Origin: Chloroflexota bacterium
GTDB lineage: Bacteria > Chloroflexota > Anaerolineae > J102
NCBI GenBank assembly: GCA_024276255.1
Contig: JAJRXO010000347.1
Span: forward strand, 1-11,029
Direction of reading: 5' to 3'
DNA length: 11,029 nucleotides
In this document: piece after piece, positions 1 through 6,244 of the stretch
Position numbering within the stretch: position 1 is the first letter of the stretch
Layout: each line of letters opens with the position of its first letter
The notes under the pieces: generated by a model
The model's input: the letters and a program-made list of their open reading frames with translations, nothing else
Told to the model about the DNA's origin: nothing
The model's database searches: none
Position numbers and translations under genes: made by a program

Positions 1-1331
1 CGCGTGATAGCGTCATCCAAAGAAAGCTCGCCCACGAGTGTCTGGGTAAGGCGATCGCGAACGGTGTCGAAGACGATGCGATTGTAGGGGTAGGCCTGGA
101 GCTCGATGGCGATGGGCGACAATTTGCCGACCTGGCTTACAAACACATCCAGGGATTTTTTGGCCTGGGGAAGATCGGTCTCGAAGGGGACGCCTTTCTG
201 AGAGAGACCGAGATGGGCGGGGATGAAGAGGGTGCGGGCAGAGAATTCGGAAAGCACATCCTCACTGGACAGGTATTCCATCACACGGGCGACTTCTTGC
301 GGGTGCTCGGTGTCTTTGATGGCGACGAGGGCCGCACCGCCCGGCATGCCGGTGCAACCACCGGGGCCACAGGGGTTGGGGACAGCCTCCCAGTCGAAGG
401 CATCACCGATCTGGTCGCTGAACTGGCCAACTTGCCAGCTACCAGACATGTAGAACACGACCTGGGCGTTGCCAAATTCTTCGTTGGCGCCGGCATAACC
501 GGTGTTGCCAGCCCAGATTTCCATAGGCATGATACCATCTTTATGCCAGTTGACGAACATCTCGGCCATGTTGCGGAATCCTTCGTCGCCAGCGACGGTG
601 GGATATCCGTTTTCATCGAAGAACTTGGCGCCCATGCTGATGGCCGGTCCGGCAAAACGATGGCCACTGCGATCCATGGCCATGGGGAAGGGGATGTCGA
701 GCTTGTCGGCGACCTGCTTGGCCGCAGTGGCCCATTCTTCCCACGTGACCTGATCGGAATTGTCGCTGGGGACAGGTACACCGGCCTGTTCGAAGAGAGT
801 ACGATTGATGAAGGGGCCGGTGATGGTTAGCTGGGTCTGGAAACCGTAAATGCCCTTATCGTCGCCGGAGGGACGCAGCCAGGGCAGGGTGGAACCGAAA
901 TTCTGTTGCCAGTAGTCAGGGTTGCTAAGGTAGGGGCGGAGGTCCAGGTAGTATTGCGAAAGACCGCCCAGGTCGGTGACGCGAGCCATATCGGGGCCTT
1001 CACCGGCGGCAAGCTGAATGGGCAGGTTCTCCAAGATCTGAGAGTAGGCCACGTTATCCATGACCACCTTAATGTCGGGGTTTTCCGCTTCGAAGCGATC
1101 CAGAAGGTCGCGCATGACAATATCTTCGTTGCCGTCGGTGTACCAAGTCATACGCAGGACGACCGGTTCTTTTTCCGCCGCAGGGGCCTGGGTGGGCGCG
1201 GGAGCCTCGGTTGGCACAGGCGTCGCAGTGGGAGAAGGCGCTTCTGTGGGTGCGGCGCCGCCACATGCTACCAAAAGTAGGGCGGTGAAAACAAACAGGG
1301 TCATAAGCAGGCCAAATCGTCTGATGTTCAT
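1..1331 (-). CDS. ABC transporter sugar-binding lipoprotein (family 1 extracellular solute-binding protein), 3' end cut by window edge
   Basis: The minus-strand frame is open from the ATG at 1331 to the window edge, giving 443 residues; only a short C-terminal tail should be missing. The start is supported by a GGAGG ribosome-binding site (1338-1342) six bases upstream. Residues 1-23 form a lipoprotein signal peptide: two Arg, a hydrophobic core, then lipobox L-V-A-C with the lipidated Cys at 23. An Ala/Pro/Thr-rich linker (24-56) follows, then the binding domain. Visible family features are a DLLDRFEAENPDIKV segment, GEGPDMARV, a TWEEWATAAKQV helix, GSWQVGQF and, near the end, PGGAALVAIKDTEHPQEVARVMEYL, all typical of family 1 carbohydrate-binding proteins. 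It should be anchored outside the cytoplasmic membrane and deliver an oligosaccharide or glycoside to permeases, which are probably encoded beyond the left edge. Family assignment is firm; the ligand is unknown, though context suggests an alpha-glycoside. Confidence 0.93.
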   Translation of the reverse strand, partial: MNIRRFGLLMTLFVFTALLLVACGGAAPTEAPSPTATPVPTEAPAPTQAPAAEKEPVVLRMTWYTDGNEDIVMRDLLDRFEAENPDIKVVMDNVAYSQILENLPIQLAAGEGPDMARVTDLGGLSQYYLDLRPYLSNPDYWQQNFGSTLPWLRPSGDDKGIYGFQTQLTITGPFINRTLFEQAGVPVPSDNSDQVTWEEWATAAKQVADKLDIPFPMAMDRSGHRFAGPAISMGAKFFDENGYPTVAGDEGFRNMAEMFVNWHKDGIMPMEIWAGNTGYAGANEEFGNAQVVFYMSGSWQVGQFSDQIGDAFDWEAVPNPCGPGGCTGMPGGAALVAIKDTEHPQEVARVMEYLSSEDVLSEFSARTLFIPAHLGLSQKGVPFETDLPQAKKSLDVFVSQVGKLSPIAIELQAYPYNRIVFDTVRDRLTQTLVGELSLDDAIT

Positions 1332-1601
1332 TTCTTCCCTCCGTGAAGATTTAGGTGAAATGAGAGGATTGGATGAAGGGGGATGGAGAAGACGGTCATT
1401 ATCGCTAGGCAACCTCCTTTCAGTGGAACAGGCCGGTCGTGTTATGAGAAAGTGTGTTCTTGCTATCTATTTCGAAGTCTTTCGTGTCAGCGCCAACCCC
1501 GCGATGGAGCGGGTGCAAGTTGTGGGATTAGCCCTCGCTGCCTGCAAAGGAGATTGCCCAAACTGGTCCTATTTTCCTCTTCTCAATGGTGCTCGCCTTC
1601 A
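1332..1601. other. Intergenic region between LacI-type regulator and sugar-binding protein gene
   Basis: This 270-base stretch holds the ribosome-binding site (1338-1342) and candidate promoter/operator (1398-1415) of the leftward binding-protein gene. The part nearest the regulator's stop codon (about 1430-1601) shows no convincing gene and no clear hairpin followed by a T-run. Some read-through from the regulator gene into the transporter operon therefore remains possible. Confidence 0.6.
1398..1415 (-). promoter_or_regulatory. Candidate promoter -10 and operator of the sugar-binding protein gene
   Basis: On the minus strand the 13-mer AGGTTGCCTAGCG (1415-1403) runs directly into GATAAT (1403-1398), a one-mismatch -10 hexamer about 67 bases before the start codon. 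No good -35 is visible; TTCCAC at 1428-1423 with a 19-base spacer is the best and is weak, so activator dependence is possible. The same 13-mer occurs at 2847-2859 just before a -10 element of the rightward operon. It is therefore a candidate binding site for one of the two local regulators. Confidence 0.4.
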
Positions 1602-2660
1602 TCAAAATGTGACTTTTCGGATTGGCGGTGCGCAAGATGCGCGTTTGATGAGTGTCGAGCGAGAGGTAATCTGGCTGCTCAACATCAGGGGCTGTTGTGC
1701 CTGCTCGACCAGCATTTTCAGAGCCCAGAATCCTTCCTGAAAACGAGGATAGGAAATGGAAGTCAGAGGGGGATCGAAGGTCTGGGCAAGTGTGGTGTTA
1801 TCGAAGGAAATCACGGAGAGATCCTCGGGGATTTTGCGTCCGGCATTTTGGAAAACGGGTAAGGCCTGCATGGCATAAGCGTCGTTGATGCAAAGCACCG
1901 CGGTGATCTCGGGGCTGTTCTCCAGAATAGTTTGAGCAGCAGCGTCGCCTGGTCCCAGGGCGATCCAGCGTTCGGGGGCGGTGATTCCCTGCTCAGCCAG
2001 CGCTTCGCGGTAGCCATGCAAACGGGCGTGGGTATAGCTGTAACTGAGATCCCCACCCACAAGGGCGATGGCCCGGTGCCCCAACTCGAATAAGCTATTC
2101 ATGGCTTCGATGGTGATGCCGATTTCATCTCGCCCCACAGCAGATATTTGTGCGTCGGGCGCCTGGCGCCCCAGGAGTACAACCGGCAAACCAAGTTTGC
2201 GCATTTCCTCGACCAGGGGTTCGTGCATGCGGGCCCCGATGACAAGCACACCATCGGGGCGCAGCGCTTCATCAGAGAGGTAGAGGCGCGTGACGTGGCT
2301 TTGCGGCAAGTTTTCTTCGTTCACGGCCAGATTAAGCTGGATGTGATAGCGAATGGCTGCGGCCTGAATACCCTGCAAGAGTTCGCTGAAGACCTGGCTG
2401 GAACGGAGGATGGCTGGATGAAGGACAACGACCGAGGATATCTGGGTGCCTGTGTCCGTCTTTTTTGCCTCGCTCCTTTTTGTATCAGCGAGATGGCTGC
2501 TTGTTCCGGGGCGAGCTGCTTCCCGTCCTTGCAGCTCATACAATGCCTCAAGCACGCGCCGTCTCGTTACTTCGGAGACGCCCTGTTTGTTATTGAGTGC
2601 CAGCGAGACGGTGCTGGTGGAGACGCCGGCGTATTGAGCGATTTCTCGTACAGATGGCAT
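1602..2660 (-). CDS. LacI-family transcriptional regulator with atypical hinge
   Basis: The 352-residue protein starts at the ATG at 2660, eight bases after an AAGGA ribosome-binding site (2673-2669). Residues 1-45 are a LacI DNA-binding headpiece with the recognition segment VSTSTVSLALN. The effector domain (about 75-340) is Peripla_BP_3-like: LCIND at 256-260, IPEDLSVISFDN at 277-288, DPPLTSI at 296-302 and the terminal SRST. Normally the headpiece is followed by a hinge helix of the type G-Y-x-P-N-x-x-A-R. Here residues 43-74 are a polar, Arg/Lys/Thr-rich segment with no such motif, so the hinge is divergent or displaced. The gene lies between the transporter gene and the divergent catabolic operon, so it probably controls one or both in response to a sugar. 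It has its own strong promoter at 2702-2731. The effector cannot be read from the sequence. Confidence 0.93.
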   Translation of the reverse strand: MPSVREIAQYAGVSTSTVSLALNNKQGVSEVTRRRVLEALYELQGREAARPGTSSHLADTKRSEAKKTDTGTQISSVVVLHPAILRSSQVFSELLQGIQAAAIRYHIQLNLAVNEENLPQSHVTRLYLSDEALRPDGVLVIGARMHEPLVEEMRKLGLPVVLLGRQAPDAQISAVGRDEIGITIEAMNSLFELGHRAIALVGGDLSYSYTHARLHGYREALAEQGITAPERWIALGPGDAAAQTILENSPEITAVLCINDAYAMQALPVFQNAGRKIPEDLSVISFDNTTLAQTFDPPLTSISYPRFQEGFWALKMLVEQAQQPLMLSSQITSRSTLIKRASCAPPIRKVTF

Positions 2661-2675
2661 GAGTCATTTCCTTGA

Positions 2676-2697
2676 GAACGAACAAACGAACGAACGA
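2676..2697. repeat. Short GAAC tandem repeat in the LacI-regulator leader
   Basis: Five tetranucleotide units, four GAAC and one AAAC, run from 2676 to 2695 and are followed by GA. They lie between the -10 element and the ribosome-binding site of the LacI-type gene, overlapping its predicted transcription start. Next to them is the near-palindrome CGAACGATTCG (2691-2701), which could be an autoregulatory operator. This role is a guess from position. Confidence 0.5.
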
Positions 2698-2701
2698 TTC
2701 G

Positions 2702-2731
2702 ATTGTAATGCCATTTTCTGTTCCTTGTCAA
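2702..2731 (-). promoter_or_regulatory. Sigma-70-type promoter of the LacI-family regulator gene
   Basis: On the minus strand a perfect -35 TTGACA (2731-2726) is followed after 18 bases by TACAAT (2707-2702), one mismatch from the -10 consensus. Transcription would start near 2695, giving a 5' leader of about 35 bases that carries the ribosome-binding site at 2673-2669. This is the best promoter in the window. Confidence 0.7.
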
Positions 2732-2846
2732 ATCTGTTATTGCCGTATTTACAGAAACGGCCGGACTCGATTACAATAGGTTATAATTAATTCGTCAATA
2801 GGAAAAAATAAAATAGCAACCCAGAGTTGCCCTTCTCAAGCGCCAC

Positions 2847-2869
2847 CGCTAGGCAACCTGTGGTAGAAT
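2847..2869 (+). promoter_or_regulatory. Candidate operator (13-mer) plus extended -10 of the catabolic operon
   Basis: CGCTAGGCAACCT (2847-2859) ends two bases before the extended -10 TGgTAGAAT (2861-2869). A protein bound there would sit in the -35 to -15 interval. No -35 consensus lies at the right distance, which fits an extended -10 promoter. The 13-mer recurs exactly at 1403-1415, against the -10-like hexamer of the binding-protein gene, with opposite orientation relative to transcription. The ROK or LacI regulator is the likely ligand (inference). Confidence 0.45.
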
Positions 2870-2923
2870 ACTGAAATATCTCCGTTACAAAGCTTATGAT
2901 CAGTCCAACATGGTTTTCTTCTT

Positions 2924-4189
2924 ATGATTACCGGAAGTAATATCAATCGTGTCAAGACTCATAACCGTAATGCTGTACTGCAGGTGCTTTTGCAGCAGAG
3001 CGCCCTTTCACGTGTGCAACTGGCCGACCTGACCGGCCTTTCGACAACCACCATTACGAATCAGGTGGCGGAATTGCTGGACAGGGGATATTTACGCGAG
3101 GACGGGACAATGACGCCGCCAGGAAAACGGCAAGTGGGACGACCACAGCGGGCGTTGCGTCTGGTGCCTGAGGCTGGCTATGCGTTGGGTGCTCATATTG
3201 GCGTGGGGCGAGTTCGGGTAGCCGTGACGGACTTGCAGGGGCAGCCTCTGCAGGTAGACTCGTTCGAGCATGAGATTGAGACCTCGCCTGAGCAGGTGCT
3301 GCAACGGATCATTGAGCATTTTGCCGGCGTGGTGGCCTCCAGCGAAATCGATGCCAGACGGCTTATTGGCGTAGGAGTCGGGGCATCGGGGCTGGTCGAT
3401 CCTGCCACCGGCTACAACCTGGTGGCCCCCAATTTGGGGTGGCACCAGGTTCCTGTACGGGATTGGCTACACGAGCGGTTGGGCTTGCCGGTGGCGGTGG
3501 ACAACAATGTACGGGCTATGACCCTGGGGGAGGCATATTTTGGCGGCAATTTCCATCGCAAGGTGATGGCCTTCATTTATGGCCGTATTGGCGTGGGTGC
3601 AGGATTTTGGATGGGAGACGGGCTGTATCGAGGCAGCCGGGCGGGTGCTGGGGAAATCGGTCATACCACAGTGTTGCCCCATAGCGGTGAACGTTGTCGT
3701 TGCGGAAACGCTGGCTGCCTGGAAACGGCGCTCTCAGAACCGGTCCTTATACGATCGGCACGTGAGCTCAGTGTCGAACAACCCCATGGTCTGCTGGCGC
3801 AACTGGCCCGTCAAAGCGAGGAGTTCACTCTGGAAGTGCTGTTCGAGGCGGCGCGCGGCGGTGATGTCTCCGCCCTGGCGCTGCTTCATGCCCGCACTGA
3901 ATACCTGGGCATTTCCCTGGCCAATCTGGTCAACATCCTCAACCCCGAAGTGATTGTCCTGGGCGGTATGTTTGCCCAGGCCTTTGATTTGTTCCAACCC
4001 ATACTCCTGCGAGCGATCCGCCGCCGCTCTTTTGCCGGTCTGGGAGATGCCGTGGCCATTCAGAAAAGCACCTTTGGCGCGCAGGCAGGCGTGACTGGCG
4101 CGGCGACGCTGGCCCTACACACTTTCTTTTATGACGCGGATGAGCTGCCCCGACCCGAGGGACAGCCAAACCGCTTTCTATTCACCTGA
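2924..4189 (+). CDS. ROK-family transcriptional regulator (NagC/XylR type)
   Basis: This 421-residue protein has an N-terminal winged helix-turn-helix (about 7-62, with SRVQLADLTGLSTTTITNQVAEL) joined to a ROK sugar-binding/kinase-fold domain (about 80-400). The ROK signature is clear: GVGASGLVDPATG (151-163), GAGEIGH (241-247) and the zinc motif C258-x-C-G-x-x-G-C265-L-E with H247. The segment that carries the catalytic Asp in ROK kinases (E-N-D-A-N) reads D193-N-N195-V-R here. The Asp is thus Asn, and kinase activity is unlikely. Length and HTH fit the regulator branch, which senses a sugar or sugar phosphate. It is the first gene of the operon and its TGA is three bases before the isomerase start. 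No strong ribosome-binding site precedes the ATG; nearby upstream ATGs are out of frame. Confidence 0.92.
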   Translation: MITGSNINRVKTHNRNAVLQVLLQQSALSRVQLADLTGLSTTTITNQVAELLDRGYLREDGTMTPPGKRQVGRPQRALRLVPEAGYALGAHIGVGRVRVAVTDLQGQPLQVDSFEHEIETSPEQVLQRIIEHFAGVVASSEIDARRLIGVGVGASGLVDPATGYNLVAPNLGWHQVPVRDWLHERLGLPVAVDNNVRAMTLGEAYFGGNFHRKVMAFIYGRIGVGAGFWMGDGLYRGSRAGAGEIGHTTVLPHSGERCRCGNAGCLETALSEPVLIRSARELSVEQPHGLLAQLARQSEEFTLEVLFEAARGGDVSALALLHARTEYLGISLANLVNILNPEVIVLGGMFAQAFDLFQPILLRAIRRRSFAGLGDAVAIQKSTFGAQAGVTGAATLALHTFFYDADELPRPEGQPNRFLFT

Positions 4190-4192
4190 ATC

Positions 4193-5542
4193 ATGAGCAT
4201 ATCCGATATCCGCCTTGCGTTTGTCCCTATTGCCCGCACGACCTTTGATATTCCTTTTGCCGAGGAGAAGGCTGCTCTGGCTCGAGCCCAATTGCACCAG
4301 GCAGGATTTCACTTCGCGGGTCCACAAGCGCTGGTGATAACGTTGGAAAGCGCTGAGGAAGCGGCTGCGGCGCTCAGTCACGAGCCTGTCGATTTGATCG
4401 TACTGTTTCAGGCCACCTTTGCCGACACTACCATGGCCATGAAGCTGGCTGAAGCCAGCTCGGCCCCGGTCTTGCTGTGGGCGGTGCCCGAACCACATAC
4501 GGGCGGACGTCTGCGCCTGAATTCGTTATGCGGCATCAACCTCGCTGCGCACGCGTTCACCCGCGCCGGTGTGGCCTATCAAACGGTGTTTGCGCCGCCG
4601 GATGCCGCCGAAGCTGTTGATAAAATCGCCGCTTATGCCCGAGCCTGCCAGGTGAAACGAAAACTGGCGCAGAGTCGCCTGGGCCGGGTAGGCGAGCATC
4701 CTGCGGGCTTTGAGACATGCGAGCCGGATGCAAACGCGCTTAAGCGCGTTTTTGGGCTGGATTTAATCCAGCTTGATTTGCAACAGGATGTATTTGCGCC
4801 CGTGCGCCAACTACCACCGGCGGTAACCGAAGCGCAGATGCAGGCCCTGACGCAGCACCTGACCAATCTCCGCGAGCTCGACCCCGAGGCCACGCGCTGC
4901 ACCCTCGCCACCTACCAGATCCTCGAGACCCTGGCCCGTCAGCAGAATCTCGACGCCTTTGCCATTCGCTGCTGGCCCGAATTTTTCACCGAGCTGGGTT
5001 GTGCCGCCTGCGGCGCCATGTCGTTGCTCAACGACGCCCTGATTCCGGCCAGTTGCGAAGCCGACGTCAACGGCGCCCTCACTGAGCTGATCTTGCAGGA
5101 GATCGCGCAGGCGCCCGCCTTTGGCGCCGACATGGTCTCGCTCGATGCTGAACGGGATGCCGTGGTGCTGTGGCACTGCGGCAAAGCTCCCCTGAGCATG
5201 GCTGACCCGGACATGCCCATCGGCGCCACCATTCATTCCAACCGCAAACTCCCCCTACTCATGGAGTTTACGCTCAAGCCCGGCCGGGTGACTGTGGCCC
5301 GCCTTAGCCATGCCACCGGCGACTACCGGTTGGTGGTAGGCCGAGGCGAGATGGTGCGCGGCCCCCAGGCCTTCTCCGGCACCAGCGGCTACCTTCGTTT
5401 CGACCGTCCCGCCGCCAAAGTACTCGACACCATCCTGACCGAGGGCCTGGAACATCATATTGCCCTGACTTATGGTGATCACATGCCCGCCCTGCGCTCT
5501 TTGGCCGAGATGCTTGCGCTACCTATCCTCGAACTAACCTGA
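4193..5542 (+). CDS. L-fucose/L-arabinose isomerase-like sugar isomerase
   Basis: This 449-residue cytoplasmic protein belongs to the FucI/AraA isomerase superfamily. These metal-dependent enzymes interconvert aldoses and ketoses. Family-type motifs are RCWPEFF (259-265), C-E289-A-D-V-N-G-A-L-T, F-G-A-D313, L-W-H328-C-G-K-A-P and H421-H422-I-A-L-T-Y-G-D-H. E289 and D313 are 24 residues apart, the same spacing as the E337/D361 pair I recall for E. coli FucI, and H421/H422 would match its H528. It is shorter than FucI (about 590) and belongs to the smaller, poorly characterised group of this superfamily. The sulfoquinovose isomerase of sulfo-TAL clusters is, from memory, from this broad family. 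It starts three bases after the ROK stop without a clear ribosome-binding site, so translational coupling is likely. Its substrate is probably the sugar released by the GH31 enzyme. Confidence 0.85.
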   Translation: MSISDIRLAFVPIARTTFDIPFAEEKAALARAQLHQAGFHFAGPQALVITLESAEEAAAALSHEPVDLIVLFQATFADTTMAMKLAEASSAPVLLWAVPEPHTGGRLRLNSLCGINLAAHAFTRAGVAYQTVFAPPDAAEAVDKIAAYARACQVKRKLAQSRLGRVGEHPAGFETCEPDANALKRVFGLDLIQLDLQQDVFAPVRQLPPAVTEAQMQALTQHLTNLRELDPEATRCTLATYQILETLARQQNLDAFAIRCWPEFFTELGCAACGAMSLLNDALIPASCEADVNGALTELILQEIAQAPAFGADMVSLDAERDAVVLWHCGKAPLSMADPDMPIGATIHSNRKLPLLMEFTLKPGRVTVARLSHATGDYRLVVGRGEMVRGPQAFSGTSGYLRFDRPAAKVLDTILTEGLEHHIALTYGDHMPALRSLAEMLALPILELT

Positions 5543-5578
5543 TCCGCCATCTATCACTCTTTAATACCGGAGCATTCC

Positions 5579-6241
5579 ATGAAATTCTTCCTCGACAGCG
5601 CCAAAGTTGACGAAATCGCCTACGCCCTCGACGCCTTCGCTATCGACGGCGTCACCACCAACCCCCGTCATGTGCAAGTGGCCGGCAAACCCTTCCTCAC
5701 CACCATTCGCGAGATCGCCGAATTGGTGGTCGGAACCGACATACCGGTCTCGGTGGAGGTGAATCCCCACATCATGGCGACCGAAGCCATGGTGGCTGAA
5801 GCCCGCAAGCTGGCCGCCATCTCGCCCAACTTTGTCATCAAGTTGCAGTGCGTAGAGCCCGTATTCAAAGCCATTCGCATACTCAATGAAGAAGGCATCC
5901 GCGTCAATTGCACCCTGATCTTCTCGGCCATGCAGGCGTTGCAGGCCATGCGCAGCGGCGCCGCCTTCATCTCGCCCTTTATCGGCTGGAAAGAAGCCAA
6001 CGCCGAAGAGACCCGCAGTTTTATCGAAGAAGTTACGCTCATTCGCGACAATTACGGCTTTGAAAGCGAGATCATCGTGGCTGCTGTGCGCAACGCCCGG
6101 CAGATCGTTGACGCCGCCATGGTGGGTGCAGACATCGTCACCGCCGGGCTGGCCGTCTATCAGGCTGGCTTCGACCATCCTTACACCCGCGACGGTATCC
6201 AGAAATTTTGCGATTTCTGGGATCAAACCGAATACGAGTAA
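5579..6241 (+). CDS. Small transaldolase (TalC/FSA fold), possibly acting on a non-phosphorylated C6-modified ketose
   Basis: The 220-residue single-domain TIM barrel has the family features D6, GVTTNP (24-29) and NFVIK with the Schiff-base Lys at 88. A GGAG ribosome-binding site (5569-5572) lies six bases before the ATG. By manual alignment to E. coli FsaA, Gln59 becomes Glu60 and Tyr131 becomes Phe134. Glu and Phe are the residues found in true transaldolases such as TalB, so transfer rather than simple aldol cleavage is predicted. The FSA phosphate-site Arg134 is replaced by Trp137 in SPFIGWKE, although Arg171 matches the Arg of the TalB SFRN motif. GVTTNP is followed by Arg30-His31 instead of the usual Ser/Ile type residues, a motif I associate from memory with the sulfofructose transaldolase of Bacillus. 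With the upstream isomerase it would split a ketose and pass dihydroxyacetone to glyceraldehyde 3-phosphate. The fold is certain; the substrate is not. Confidence 0.88.
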   Translation: MKFFLDSAKVDEIAYALDAFAIDGVTTNPRHVQVAGKPFLTTIREIAELVVGTDIPVSVEVNPHIMATEAMVAEARKLAAISPNFVIKLQCVEPVFKAIRILNEEGIRVNCTLIFSAMQALQAMRSGAAFISPFIGWKEANAEETRSFIEEVTLIRDNYGFESEIIVAAVRNARQIVDAAMVGADIVTAGLAVYQAGFDHPYTRDGIQKFCDFWDQTEYE

Positions 6242-6244
6242 ACC

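Larger units (their letters stand above)
2661..2923. promoter_or_regulatory. Divergent promoter region between LacI-type and ROK-type regulator genes
   Basis: These 263 AT-rich bases separate two divergent units. Leftward there is the TTGACA/TACAAT promoter (2731-2702). Rightward there are two -10 candidates: a perfect TATAAT at 2782-2787 with no recognisable -35, and the extended -10 TGgTAGAAT at 2861-2869. Symmetric elements include TTTCTGT (2715-2721) paired with ACAGAAA (2751-2757), ATTGTAAT (2702-2709) with ATTACAAT (2770-2777), and GCAAC (2816-2820) with GTTGC (2826-2830). Three GGCAAC-like hexamers fall in 2815-2857. No coding sequence is seen here. Confidence 0.65.

Noticed and set aside
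213..830. 205-codon plus-strand frame at the left end
   Set aside because: It is antisense to the sugar-binding lipoprotein, whose open frame, signal peptide and ribosome-binding site are convincing.
1060..1740. 226-codon plus-strand frame across the intergenic region
   Set aside because: It spans the start of one minus-strand gene, an intergenic region and the end of another, and has no recognisable domain or good ribosome-binding site.
2782..2787. Perfect TATAAT as the sole promoter of the ROK operon
   Set aside because: No -35-like hexamer lies 16-18 bases upstream (the bases there are GC-rich), and the region is AT-rich, so a chance match is possible. It is kept only as an alternative to the extended -10 at 2861-2869.
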